From: Hirsutella rhossiliensis
Lineage: Eukaryota > Ascomycota > Sordariomycetes > Hypocreales > Ophiocordycipitaceae
Assembly (NCBI RefSeq): GCF_020360975.1
Contig: NW_025408688.1
Span: 186,001 to 250,000 of the forward strand
Direction: 5' to 3'
DNA length: 64,000 nucleotides
Below the pieces are notes generated by a model that was not told the DNA's origin, did not search any database, and worked only from the letters and a program-made list of their open reading frames with translations. Made by a program: the position numbers and the translations under genes. Within the stretch, counting starts at the first letter, position 1. Each line of letters starts with the position of its first letter. This document shows positions 20,787 to 31,431 of the stretch, piece by piece.

Positions 20787-22226
20787 ATGTCTTCCTCTTC
20801 ACCTCTGCCCCACCACACCTTCGAAGGCCGCTCGACAGCCAGAGAGACGCTGGCGGTGAAATGTCCATGATGTTCTTCGTCCAGCCGGATTGCCCTCCAG
20901 ATTCGCCCACCAAGACGAGCATCGCATCAGAGGCCTCAACGCCGAGACCATGGCCCGCGTCTTCCTGCCTCCTCCGTCGTGGTTGCTCACTGCGGAATAT
21001 GCGCCTCTCCGATCGGATACCGACGACTCCGCGACATCCATCTTCTTCAGCCTCAATCTCTCAATTTACAATCAGCTAGTTGTCGCCTCCGAATGGACCG
21101 AAGAGTGGTTTTTCATGAATGGCCGCGTCCATCCCTACGCCCTTGCGTGGGAGGTCGAGCAACGAGACGGTCTTGAGTCTGGCGCCGGAGGCATCCTTCT
21201 CTACACTATGCCCGCCCTTATCATCCGCGACCAAGGCTACCAGCCGTAAGGACTACCCAATTCCTCCGCGCACACCTCGAGCACTAAATTTAGCTGAAAT
21301 GGGCCTCAAGCGTTCTTCCTAGGCTCTTTGCCTCCATGGACAGCTTCCCCCGTATCCCCCCCATCGTTTCCTTCACCGGGCTCATTGTTGGCCCCGGCCA
21401 CTCCCTGCTACGACAGGACCTTCTGCCAGGTCTGGACGCCACCCAGCTGAGGTGCTGCGGCTTCCTCCAGCTTTCGACCTATATCACTCCCGGATCCCTG
21501 ACAAGATCCCTCTCAGGGCTTCCACCCGTTTCAGGTCTTCGTCATCTTCCCCATCCGCGCCAACCGTGGGCCATCCTTTGCAAGAAGATGGCCGAGAGGC
21601 GGGACTCTCAATTTCAGACTAATATCTCCTTCACCTGCACGGGCAAGGTCGCTGGCCTCCTCGATCACCGCGTCATGGTCCACCAGCCGAGCTCCGACAG
21701 AGACTACGTCTTCATCGTCGTCCCGGATTCTTGGACTTTTCTCGACAAGACCGCCACCACCGCAGCCGCGTCGGCCTTAGCCCTCACATCGCCACCGAAG
21801 CGGCAACCGTCCTCCGCTTCGGCGGCCTTCCAGGATGCCCGCGCTGCCTCTTTCTCTGTCGCTACACCTGGCGCCCTCCCGCCGAGTCCTCCGCCTTCGG
21901 CTTCGACTTCGGCTTCGGCCGATCCCGTTACACCGCTGCAGAAGCGTCCTTGTCCCGAGCCCGCCGACACGCCAACGAAGAAACCGCGCCTGTTGCAGCT
22001 GGCCTCAAAACCTTCCTCATCGGCCGCCACTGGAAGCTCTGCCACTCAATCGTTCTCGCTTTCCGCTGCCTCTTCTTCCTTCGAGCCGGAGACGATGAGA
22101 CAGAGTCCTGCCTCGGGAACCGTCTTGGGACCCGCCGTTGATTCGATCGTTGCCTACACGTCAGACTCATCGGCCCGGCCGCTCAGAAACCGCCACCCAG
22201 GCAAAAGGACAATGGAAACAGAGTAA
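20787..22226 (+). CDS. Helitron accessory gene, copy 2 (two exons; possible OB-fold-like protein)
   Basis: Exon 1 starts at ATG 20787. Its first about 100 bp need one frameshift to join 'MFFVQPDC'. It is then open through 'GLNAETMARVFLPPP', 'WFFMNGRVHPYALAWEVEQ' and 'LYTMPALIIRDQGYQP'. What looks like a stop at 21247 is a GTAAGG donor: an intron 21246-21322 (77 nt, branch-like GCTGA, acceptor CCTAG) splices in frame to LFASMDSFPRIPPIVSFTG. Exon 2 (296 codons from its ATG) has two blocks suggestive of beta-barrel OB folds ('VSFTGLIVGPG'; 'FTCTGKVAGLLDHRVMV...YVFIVVPDSWTFLDK'), then a Ser/Pro/Ala-rich tail with a bipartite basic cluster (KRPCPEPADTPTKKPR) that looks like a nuclear localisation signal. 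RPA-like proteins are known companions of some Helitrons. The OB reading is inference. Confidence 0.6.
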
Positions 22227-22394
22227 CTGCTTGATATAATAGTCTACCGATATAAGTTACAACATTCACAGAAAAGTGATTCAGTTCCATGCTTTATCTT
22301 GCTTCTTAGCAAATATCTACACCGAGCTGCAATCTTACAACACTCCGTCCACAACTTCGGATCTCGTCATCATTCCCTTCCGGACCTTCCCTCT

Positions 22395-22925
22395 CTAGTG
22401 ATCTTCTCTCGGCACGCATGCCTTTTTGTGAACCTTCCAGTCCGCCTTTTGGTGTTCTTTCCCGCAGTATGCCACTGCATGACATCTGCCGCAGCGACTC
22501 ACGCCCGCGGTCGTCCCGCATACTTTGCACAACGTGACCTCCGTGCAACCAGTGCGTCCTAAGAACCCGTCGCGTGTTTCGTGCTCTTGCCGCATTTCCC
22601 CCATCATCAGTTGCATTTCCTGTCTCATTTCCACCTCGCACTGCCCGCTTCCGCATAAAGATGTGACCCAAACTATAATGCGAGCTTCGTCCGCGTGCAG
22701 CAAAGATATTGGACTCTGTAGGATATCTGTCGCAAACCGCCCGCAGCATTCGCAGAAAGCCCCCGACGCGCTGCGACATCTTGATTCATGCTCCTTCATG
22801 AGAGGCATCATGGCCTGTGCAAATTGTTCCTTGTATTCAGCATCCTCTCCGGCGCGGTTTGCGCCGGTGATGAGGCTCCGGCAATGCCGTGGCTGCGTAT
22901 GAATTGCTTGGCACCGATTTGGCAC
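22395..22925 (-). CDS. MYND-type zinc-finger protein (C-terminal exon)
   Basis: The frame ends in a MYND finger: C-x2-C...C-x2-C...C-x3-C...H-x3-C, seen as 'CKVCGTTAGVSRCGRCHAVAYCGKEHQKADWKVHKKAC'-type spacing near 22510-22405. An upstream Cys-containing block 'EYKEQFAQAMMPLMKEHESRC' and 'FCECCGRFATDILQ' is typical of a fungal MYND family. MYND fingers mediate protein-protein contacts. The open frame begins without a good ATG, so an upstream exon is probably missing or unannotated. It lies 169 bp beyond the accessory gene stop, on the opposite strand, and inside the candidate Helitron right end at 23330-23380. Copy 1 lacks it. It may be a captured host gene. Confidence 0.65.
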   Translation of the reverse strand: MPNRCQAIHTQPRHCRSLITGANRAGEDAEYKEQFAQAMMPLMKEHESRCRSASGAFCECCGRFATDILQSPISLLHADEARIIVWVTSLCGSGQCEVEMRQEMQLMMGEMRQEHETRDGFLGRTGCTEVTLCKVCGTTAGVSRCGRCHAVAYCGKEHQKADWKVHKKACVPREDH

Positions 22926-23329
22926 ATGAATTCGAATCGAACCGTGGACGTTGCCATAACTGACTTGGCCGTGATTTAGATGCTATGGGTGATAATGCGT
23001 AGGTAGGTACGTATGATGAGAAGGACGGGGAAAAGCCCGTGGCTCCGGATCGGATTCTACTTGTCCGATCTATTGTATCGGCTCTTCCACCCATCCCTTC
23101 TCACCTTCGCCTTGCTTTTCTTGACACGTTGTGCTGCATGACACGTTGGCGCGCGCTCCCAAGGCCTCTACGTTTCGCCCCTAACCGGCCGTCGCGCAAT
23201 GCAAGCTACTGCGGGAAGGAATTGCCGGTTACCTAGTGCCGCAACCACCACAAAAACCTTCAAATAGATGACTCCCTCTCCAACGTCATCTCATCCAACG
23301 TCATTTCATGTTAACTCAATCCTCCAACT
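22926..23329. other. Region upstream of the MYND gene
   Basis: No clear gene. It may contain the missing 5' exon of the MYND gene. The right part leads into the terminal hairpin of Helitron copy 2. Confidence 0.35.
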
Positions 23330-23380
23330 TTCGTTCCGAAAGGCTCTTTGCGCAACCCCCGTTGGGTTGCCTCTCCTGTG
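23330..23380. repeat. Terminal hairpin of Helitron copy 2
   Basis: GCAACCC (23352-23358) and GGGTTGC (23364-23370) form a 7-bp stem with a CCGTT loop, preceded by CTTTCGTTCCGAAAGGCTC and followed by CTCTCCTGTG. The same arrangement ends copy 1 at 12758-12810, after the matching accessory gene. Conserved position and sequence support an element end. Confidence 0.6.
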
Positions 23381-23384
23381 CCGC

Positions 23385-23568
23385 CCTCTGATTCGTCGTC
23401 TGCCAACCTCTGATTCGTCGGTTGCCGGGGCCTCTTCTCTGATTCGTCGCCTGCCGCCCTCTGATTCGTCGGTTACCGCCCTCTGATTCGTCGGTTGCCG
23501 CCCTCTGATTCGTCGGTTGCCGGTGTCTTTCCTCTGATTCGTCAGCTGCCGCCATCTGATTCGTCGGC
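23385..23568. repeat. Minisatellite of TCTGATTCGTC units
   Basis: Eight copies of TCTGATTCGTC recur at about 21-29-bp spacing, the regular ones as CTCTGATTCGTCGGTTGCCGC. It starts within a few bases of the Helitron terminal hairpin. Open frames across it only reflect the repeat. Confidence 0.85.
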
Positions 23569-23956
23569 TTGCTCTCCTCTTATTGGTCTGAAAATACATC
23601 GCACTCGTCCTCGTCGCCCCCTTCGCCCGTCCTCCTGGCCCTTGCTTGACCTATACTCCTTTTACGTCGGTAGCTACCGCTAGCCTAGAGTCGGCCGGCC
23701 CGTCTCTCTTCCTCTTGGCTGTACTGTATATGTGTGCGAAAATGTAAATCTCCGCCTTTTTGCGGTTCGGCTATATTGGGCACGCACCCGTCCATGTCCG
23801 TTAACTACTCTTCGGATTTTTGATCTTGTTTCCATCTACCTACGTTGCGCCTTCCCATACCTCCAATGATATCTTCGCCCCCTGATTATGTGCTAGGATA
23901 GTCGTCCTAAGGGCAGGATCTCCTCCGCTGCGAGCGAGACGCCTACGCCGCCCGCG
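23569..23956. other. Spacer between the minisatellite and RepHel copy C
   Basis: No gene recognised. It follows the C-terminus of RepHel copy C in its reading direction and may hold that element's 3' end. I cannot place a terminus. Confidence 0.35.
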
Positions 23957-26900
23957 TTACCCGCTGAGCCAGTCGGCCGCCTCCCGCGTTGTCTGCCTGC
24001 TAAGCTCCTCTAGCCGGGCCTGCGCTGCCGTCATCTCCTCGGGCACCCGGTTCCCCACCAGGTCCCGCTCCCGCACCTCCGATACGAGCATGATGCCGTC
24101 GAGCGTCGGGCACCGCGACAGCTGCACGTACAGGCTGTACGGGTCGCACGGCGACGGCACCGCCCGCCCCTCGACCGTCGTCATCCTCGCCCCCGCAGCT
24201 CCAGCGCCACGCGCTCCAGCGTCCCGCCCTGCACCTTATAGTCTGTGCAGGCGAAGGCCGCCGCGCACGGCAGGCCCCTCCGGCTGACGTCGTTGCGCTG
24301 CCACGGCCGCTTCCGCTGCGCCGTGATCTTGACGCTGATGGGCGTCAGCAGGATCGTCCCGGCCGGCATCCCGACGAAGTGGAAGCCCCTGGTCGTCTCC
24401 GAGGCCAGCACGATGCCCGCCGGCGGACCGAAGTGCATCGTCAGCTCCGCCGACACCCGGTGGCCGGGGAAGGCCCGGTCGGGGATGACGTCTACCGCCG
24501 TGTACCCGGCGCCGTTCACTAGCTTCAGCCCCTGGTGCGTGTTCTGGTTCACGACGACCGGCATGCCGGGCACGAAGACGAAGACGGCCGGGACCGGCGT
24601 CGCGCTATCGTCGCCCTGGCCCAGCATTAACAACGCCTCCTCCTCCGTCGGCAGGCCCTCCCTCCACTTGTGCTCGGACAGGAAGACGCGCGCCGCCGTC
24701 CGCCGCCGCGCCCGGAACGCGAGCGCCGCCTCTAGGTTGAGGTTCCAGCGGTTCCGGTTGAGCGGCGTGACCACCGTCAGGCCCGTCTCCCACGGGATCC
24801 GCCTGCCCGGCCGGTGGCACCTCGAGTTGAGCAGCTCAAGGTCCGACCGGTCCTGCTCCCCCCGGCGGATGCGCCCGAGCAGCCGCCGCAGCTCCGGGTC
24901 GCCGGCGGCCCGCATCTGCTCGTCTAGCATGACGACCGTTGTGAACCGCCGCCACAGCGCGTGCGCCTTGTCGTGCTGCCGCCGCTGCTCGGCCGCGAAC
25001 GCCCCGTCCTCGACCCACGCCACCGCCGCGCTCGGCAGCAGGATCGACCGCTCCTGCACCGGCCGGAACTGGTGGAAGTCGCCGCAGAAGATCACCACCG
25101 GGATGCCGCCGAAGTCTCGCGCCGACCCCCGCAGCCTGCACGTCTGCTCGTTGGCGGCGTGCAGCGTCCGCGCCCCGAGCATGCTGACCTCGTCGATCAC
25201 CCACACCTCCTTCTCCTGCCAGTCCATCCGCGACCGGCCGTCGACGAAGCGCTCGCCCTGGCCCGGCAGCCGTACGCCGTCTACGTCCCTCGTCGCCCCT
25301 CCCGCCTGGCCGCCCTGACCGACCGTAAGGCCGCAGGCCGAGTGTAGTGTGATGCCGTTGATCCGTGCTGCCGCCGTCCCCGACGTCGCCGTAACCAGCA
25401 GCCGGCTCGATAGGTCCCTCCGGGCGAGCAGCTCGACGAGCGCCTCAATGACGCGCGACTTGCCGGTGCCGCCCTCGCCGCCGATGAACAGGCAGAGCTG
25501 AGCGCTGCCGTCGCCGCCTGCTTCGTCGCCCTGCCGGATTCGGTCGAGCTGCCGACACACGATTACGAGGGCGATGGCCTGCTTCTCGTTGAGCGTGAGC
25601 TGCCCCGCCAGCTCCCTGCCGGCGGCGACGAACGAGCTCGACGGGCCGAGCCGCACGCGCATCCCCGCCGCCGTGCCAGCGTCTACGTCGCCGTCGGCCG
25701 CCGTTACGTCCATGTCGTCCTCGCCGAAGCCCCCCATCACCCCGCGAAGAGCCGCGCCGCGGTCGGCCCCGACTCCCGCCGCCGCCCCGCCGCCCTGGAT
25801 GCCCTGGATGGCTCGCTCCCGCTCCCGCGCCGCGCTCCTCTGCTGCGACTTGATGGCCCGCACCTCTTCTTGCCGTGGCAGCGCCGCCCCCGAGAGCTCC
25901 GAGCCCGGTAGGTTCACCCGCCTGCCTGCCCTCTCCTCCGCCACTACCGTCGCCGCGAGCTCGGCCGCCGACCCCAGCGCCGACTGCTGGAACCGGCAGA
26001 GCTGCTGCGTCATCGCTAGCAGCTCTGTTGACTGCGCCGTGACTTGTCCCGCGCCGGCGGCATTCCGGACGACGTCGATGAGCCGGGCCGCGTCGCCCGC
26101 CCCGCCGGCGCGGTACGCCTCCTCGCCCCCCTCGGCCGCCCCCCTGCCTTCGTCGCCGGCCTGCGGCACCGTCGTACCGCCCTCCTCGGCCGTGGCGGCC
26201 CACTGCTTGGCGTCGCGCTTCGCGTCCTCCGCCGACCGCCGGAGGAGCTGCACGTTGTCTGCGAGCCGCGCGACCCTCGGCGCCAGCGACTCCCGCGCCC
26301 GCGCCCAGATGTCGTCGATGTCGCCTGCCTCCTCGCCGAGGAAGGACTCCACGGCACGAATAGGGCCAGGTGCTGTACCGCCGCCCTAGGCGCTGTTAGC
26401 CGATGCCCCTAGCCGCGCTGCCTTCCCCTTGGGCGCTCCCCGTCTTATGGTGCGCACCTTCGGTGGCACGACTCGTCGTCTCCCTCGCTAAACTCCTTGC
26501 TGAGGTATCCGTCGAGGCATACGGTCGCCCCGCTACCCGGCCGCCTAAGCGGGGTACCTCGCCCCAGCCCGTCCCACCGTCGGCACCGCGGCCGTTTCGC
26601 TTTAGCCTTACGAGCGATGCGTAGTCATAAAGGCAGAGGCCCCGCAGGAGCTCGCCCCTGTGCCGGTAGGCCTCGACGAGGGGGATCCTCGGGCCGGCCT
26701 CCTCGACGACGACCGTCTCGTCCGGCGCGTCGCCCGTCGCCTCCGCGCCGCTCGCCCGTCGGAGGTGCCGCCACCGGCGGAAGACGGCCCAGTAGAGCTG
26801 GTTCGCGTTCACGTACGCCCACGCCGAGCTGCTGCTAAATTCTGCCGGGTACCCTAGGAGGTGCGCGATCACCTCGACCTGCGACAGCGGCCGCTCCGTA

Positions 26901-27413
26901 AATACTCGGTTCGCCGCCTTGAGCAGGAACGTTCTCGTCTTGTTCCCCCCTCTGGGGTCCGCCGCCGTCGCCACCCCTTCGGCCCCGCCCCATCGGCCGG
27001 CGTCGCGGTCGGCGCCACTTCCGTTGCCCTCTCCCGTCGGCTCTAGCGCGGGGAGGAACTCGGCCGCGGCGGCCACACGCTTCCACACGGGGTCCTCTAC
27101 CTTCGTCGCATAGTTGGTAATGTAGTAGATTAGGGCCATGGTCTTGCGCTGCGTCGCGATGAACGAGATGTCGTGGTTGTGCCGTAGCCCTACTGCCATC
27201 GCCCGGTTCCACCGGTTCACCATGCTATGCGTCCGCCGGATCTCGAGCACCCCGTCCGCCGTCAGCGCCGTCCTCTCCACCAGCCTCCACGGCGCCTTGA
27301 ACCGGCAAAGGTCCCCCTTCCGCGCCCCCGCGCCGAGCGAGTATTTTACGCAGGTCGCGCTATGCGTGTGGATCTGCGTCGCGCCGGCGCAGAAGTTGGC
27401 CTCCTCGTCGAAG
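23957..27413 (-). pseudogene. RepHel copy C: Rep C-terminus plus Pif1-like helicase
   Basis: A very GC-rich copy that begins inside the Rep domain at FDEEANFC (27413), so the HUH and tyrosine motifs are missing. A small deletion near 26555 and a frameshift precede a 72-nt intron (26386-26457: GTGCGC donor, GCTAACA branch, CCTAG acceptor). A 1-bp loss near 26353 breaks 'VPWESF'. The rest (26352-24181, 723 codons) is open: Walker A GGEGGTGKSRVIEAL (about 25485-25440), 'IDEVSMLGARTL', 'GDFHQFRPVQERS', 'VVMLDEQMRAAGD', 'TVVTPLNRNRWNLN' and 'YKVQGGTLERVAL'. The last 75 codons (24184-23957, 'CDPYSLYVQLSRC') are in another frame. Not functional as a transposase because the nuclease is absent. Confidence 0.8.
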
Positions 27414-27424
27414 GTGTCCGTGAA
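27414..27424. other. Junction of the RepHel tandem duplication (11-bp filler)
   Basis: Copy C ends at 27413 in '...CTCCTCGTCGAAG' and copy B starts at 27425 in 'GCTCCAGCGTCCCGCC'. Eleven bases (GTGTCCGTGAA) match neither side. Copy B ends at 30664 at the same nucleotide as copy C. Confidence 0.75.
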
Positions 27425-30400
27425 GCTCCAGCGTCCCGCCCTGCACCTTGTAGTCGGTGCAGGCGAAGGCCGCCGCGCACGGCAGGCCCCTGCGACTGAC
27501 GTCGCTTCGCTGCCACGGCCGCTTCCGCCGCGCGTCGATCTTGACGCTGATGGGCGTCAGCAGGATCGTCCCGGCAGGCATCCCGACGAAGTGGAAGTCC
27601 TTGGTCGTCTCCGAGGCCAGCACGATGCCCGCCGGCGGCCCGAAGTGCATCGTTAGCTCCGCCGACACCCGGTGGCCGGGGAAGGCCCGGTCGGGGATGA
27701 CCTCCACCGCCGTATACCCGGCCCCGTTCACCAGCTTCAGCCCCTGGTGCGTGTTCTGGTTCACGACGACCGGCATGCCCGGCACGAAGACGAAGACGGC
27801 CGGCACCGGCGTCGCGCTGTCGTCGCCGTAGCCTAGCATTAGCGCCGCCTCCTCCTCCGTCGGCACGCCCCCCTTCCACTTGTGCTCGGAGAGGAAGACG
27901 CGCGCCGCCGTCCGTCGCTGCGCCCGGAACGCGAGCGCCGCCTCTAGGTTGAGGTTCCAGCGGTTGCGGTTGAGAGGCGTGACCACCGTCAGGCCCGTCT
28001 CCCACGGGATCCGCCTGCCCGGCCGGTGGCACCTCGAGTTGAGCAGCTCTAGGTCCGACCGGTCCTGCTCCCCCCGGCGGATGCGCCCGAGCAGCCGCCG
28101 CAGCTCCGGGTCGCCGGCGGCCCGCATCTGCTCGTCCAGCATGACCACGGTCGTGAACCGCCGCCATAACGCGTGCGCCTTGTCGTGCTGCCGCCGCTGC
28201 TCGGCCGCGAACGCCCCGTCCTCGTCCCACGCCACCGCCGCGCTCGGCAGCAGGATCGACCGCTCCTGCACCGGCCGGAACTGGTGGAAGTCGCCGCAGA
28301 AGATCACCACCGGGATGCCGCCGAAGTCTCGCGCCGACCCCCGCAGTCGGCAGAGCTGCTCGTTGGCGGCGTGCAGCGTCCGCGCCCCGAGCATGCTGAC
28401 CTCGTCGATCACCAGCACCTCCTTCTCCTGCCAGTCCATCCGCGACCGGCCGTCGACGAAGCGCTCCCCCTGGCCCGGCAGCCGCACCCCGTCTATCTCC
28501 CTCGTCGCCCTTCCCGCCTGGCCGCTCTGGCCAACCGCGAGGCCGCAGGCCGAGTGCAGCGTGATGCCGTTGATCCGCGCCGCCGCCGTCCCCGACGTCG
28601 CCGTAACCAGCAGCCGGCTCGATAGGTCCCTCCGGGCGAGCAGCTCGACGAGCGCCTCAATGACGCGCGACTTGCCGGTGCCACCCTCCCCGCCGATGAA
28701 CAGGCAGAGCTGGCCGCCCTCGCCTGCCCCGTCGCCCGCCCCGTCGCCCTGCCGGATCCGGTCGAGCTGCCGGCATACGATTAGGAGGGCGACCGACTGC
28801 TTCTCGTTGAGCGTCAGCTGCCCCACCAGCTCCCTGCCGGCGGCGACGAATGAGCTCGACGGGCCGAGCCGCACGCGCATCCCCGCCGCCGTGCCTGCGT
28901 CTGCGTCGCCGTCGGCCGCCGTCACGTCCATGTCGTCCTCGCCGAAGCCCCCCATCACCCCGCGAAGGGCCGCGCCGCGGTCGGCCCCGACGCCCGCCGC
29001 CGCCCCGCCGCCCTGGATGCCCTGGATGGCTCGCTCCCGCTCCCGCGCCGCGCTCTTCTGCTGCGACTTAATGCCCCGCACCTCCTCCTGCCGCGGCAGT
29101 GCCGCCCCCGATAGCGCCGAGCCCGGCAGGTTCACCTGCCTGCCTGCCCTTGCGTCCGCCACTACCGTCGCCGCGAGCTCGGCCGCCGACCCGAGCGCCG
29201 ACTGCTGGAACCGGCAGAGCTGCTGCGTCATCGCGAGCAGCTCCGTCGACTGTGCCGTTACCTGTCCCGCACTGGCGGCGTTCCGGACGACGTCGATGAG
29301 CCGCGCCCCGTCGCCCGCCCCGCCGGCACGGTACGCCCCTTCGCCGCCCTTGGCCGCCTCCCCGCCCTCGCCCTCGGCCTGCGCCGCCGCCGTCTCGCCT
29401 TCCTCCGACGTGGCGGCCCACTGCTTGGCGTCGCGCTTCGCGTCCTCTGCCGACCGCCGGAGGAGCTGCACGTTGTCCACGAGCCGCGCGATCCTCGGCG
29501 CCAGCGACCCCCGCGCCCGCGCCCAGATGTCGTTAATGTCGCCTGCGTCTACGCCGACGAAGGACTCCCACGGCACGAACAGGGCCAGGTGCTGCACCGC
29601 CGCCCTATTATGTCCCGTTAGCGTAAGCCCCTGGCCGCGCGGCCTTCTCCCCTAGGCGGCCCCTTTCTCGTGATACGCACCTCCGGCAATACGACTCCTC
29701 GTCTTCCTCGCTAAACTCCTTGCTTAGGTATCCGTCAAGGCGCACGCTCGCCCCCTTGCCCGGCCGCCTGAGCGCCTGCACCCAGCCCTTCCCCGACGCC
29801 CAGCCCGCCTCGAGGGGCACCTCGCCCCAGGCCGCGCTGCCGCCCCCGTCTCGCCTTAGCCTCACTAGCGACGCGTAGTCGTAGAGGCAGAGGCCCCGCA
29901 GGAGCTCGCCTCTGTGCCGGTAGGCCTCGACGAGGGGGATCCTCGGCCCGGCCTCCTCGACGACGACCGTCTCGTCCGGCGCGTCGCCCGTCGCCTCTGC
30001 GCCGCTCGCCCGTCGGAGGTGCCGCCACCGGCGGAAGACAGCCCAGTAGAGCTGGTTCACGTTGACGTACGCCCACGCCGCGCTGCTGCCGAACTCGAAC
30101 GGGTACCCAAGGAGGTGCGCCACCACCTCGACCTGCGACAGCGGCCGCTCCGTGAAGACTCGATTCGCTGCCTTTAGTAGGAACACCCTCGTCCTATTCC
30201 CCCCTGCGCCGTCTACCGTCGCCATCCCCTCGGCCCCGCCCCCCCGGCCGGCGTCGCGGTCGCCGCCACTTCCGTTGCCTTCTCCTGTCGGCTCTAGCGC
30301 GGGAAGGAACTCGGCCGCGGCCGCCACCCGCTTCCACACCGGGTCCTCGACCTTTGTCGCATAGTTCGTGATGTAGTAGACTAGGGCCATGGTCTTGCGC

Positions 30401-30664
30401 TGCGTCGCGATGAACGAGATGTCGTGGTTGTGCCGTAGCCCTACTGCCATCGCCCTATTCCACCGGTTCACCATGCTATGCGTCCGCCGGATCTCGAGCA
30501 CCCCGTCCGCCGTCAGCGCCGTCCTCTCCACCAACCTCCACGGCGCCTTGAACCGGCAGAGGCCCCCCTTCCGCGCCCCCACACCGAGCGAGTATTTTAC
30601 GCAGGTTGCGCTATGCGTGTGGATCTGCGTCACGCCCGCGCAGAAGTTGGCCTCCTCGTCGAAG
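27425..30664 (-). CDS. RepHel copy B: Rep C-terminus plus Pif1-like helicase (truncated, frame intact)
   Basis: Head-to-tail duplicate of copy C. Two exons read without a frameshift: 30664-29681 ('FDEEANFCAGVTQIHTHSA', 'VGLRHNHDISFIATQRKTMA', 'ITNYATKVEDPVW', 'YVNVNQLYWAVFRRW') and 29604-27425 ('AAVQHLALFVPWESF', Walker A near 28697-28650, 'LVIDEVSMLG', 'GDFHQFRPVQ', 'YKVQGGTLE'). The intron 29605-29680 (76 nt) has a GTGCGT donor, GCTAACG branch and AATAG acceptor. The N-terminal half of Rep is lost on the right, and the helicase tail is lost at the duplication junction, so this is a fragment despite its clean frame. GC content and GC-ending codons are far above those of copies A and D. Confidence 0.8.
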
Positions 30665-31047
30665 ACTATCGGCAACTACTACAGTACCATCGCCGAAGAA
30701 CATGACGTTGCGAAACAACTATCACTCCTACAGTCTCGAGTCGCACCTACAGACTGGGCGCTCGAACGGGAAGTTCTTCAACGTTATCGTTCAACACTGT
30801 CGTCGCCTAATAGGACCAAGATCGAGACTTGGTGTCACGCGCCTAAAGTGCTTGACCACGGTAGATGGCTGGTTGATTCCAACCACTGGCTGGAGTGACT
30901 TTTCCAGGGAAAAGCACGGGGCTGGGAGGCCTCTCGTGGTTATAAAAGTAGGGTTGCATAGCACCTGATGGAGCTCGTCAGAGATCAATGAATTGAATGA
31001 TTGACCCCCGTTCCTCACTCTCTGTTTAGTTGTGTGTGCGCCTTACA
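30665..31047. other. Spacer right of RepHel copy B
   Basis: No RepHel similarity continues past 30664. An open plus frame of about 75 codons and a minus-strand TATA-like TTTATAAC near 30940 are the only features. Nothing recognised. Confidence 0.35.
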
Positions 31048-31431
31048 TTGACAGTATATTGGGGTCATCGCCGCCGCCGGTCACCCCAACACCACTCATT
31101 CCGGGGTGGAAGGGGCTTCAAGGGATCGTTTAATACGTCCGGGCTTCTCAGGCACCGAATTAGGATCAAGAAGGTATATAAATTGGGAAGAGCCGAATGT
31201 GGGCTACGCACTTCAACATTAATAGGTGCGCGCCTCAACGCCGCGCAAGGCCGCATAACGCGTGTTTTCTGCATCATCAATAGCCTCAAATAATAAGGGT
31301 GATTGGGTCTACAATTTGCATGTCTAGAAAATTTATTTAGACACTCAAAGGACGCTGTGGCGGCTGTTTACCCGGATGTGCCCACCAGGCGCGCGTCCGG
31401 GAGTTTTGGGGCTGTCCGGGAATTTTGGGCC
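31048..31431 (-). mobile_element. Terminal fragment of a pogo element (same family as 46565-49397)
   Basis: Matches 46614-47040 in inverted orientation: 'GACAGTATATTGGGGTCATCGCC', 'GGTGGAAGGGGCTTCAAGGGATCG', 'TTGGGAAGAGCCGAAT', 'GCATGTCTAGAAAAT', then the inner part of the terminal repeat (GGCGCGCGTCCGGGAG to GGGCCC). The outermost about 50 bp of the terminal repeat and the whole transposase are missing. Confidence 0.8.

Noticed and set aside
21250..21335. Intergenic gap between two separate accessory genes
   Set aside because: A GTAAGG...GCTGA...CCTAG intron of 77 nt bridges it in frame, and the same length recurs in copy 1, so a single gene is more likely.
23385..23568. CRISPR-like array of direct repeats
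   Set aside because: The repeats are only 11 bp with short variable gaps and the context is eukaryotic transposons. It is a minisatellite.
23306..23599. Open frames reading DES.GGNRRIRG-type peptides
   Set aside because: They are produced by the TCTGATTCGTC minisatellite. No start context or non-repeat coding sequence flanks them.
24245..25318. 357-codon plus-strand open frame opposite RepHel copy C
   Set aside because: Same antisense GC-rich shadow as for copy B.
27880..29655. 591-codon plus-strand open frame opposite RepHel copy B
   Set aside because: It is the antisense shadow of a very GC-rich helicase gene. Composition is Ser/Pro/Arg biased and no domain is visible. The minus strand carries clear helicase motifs.
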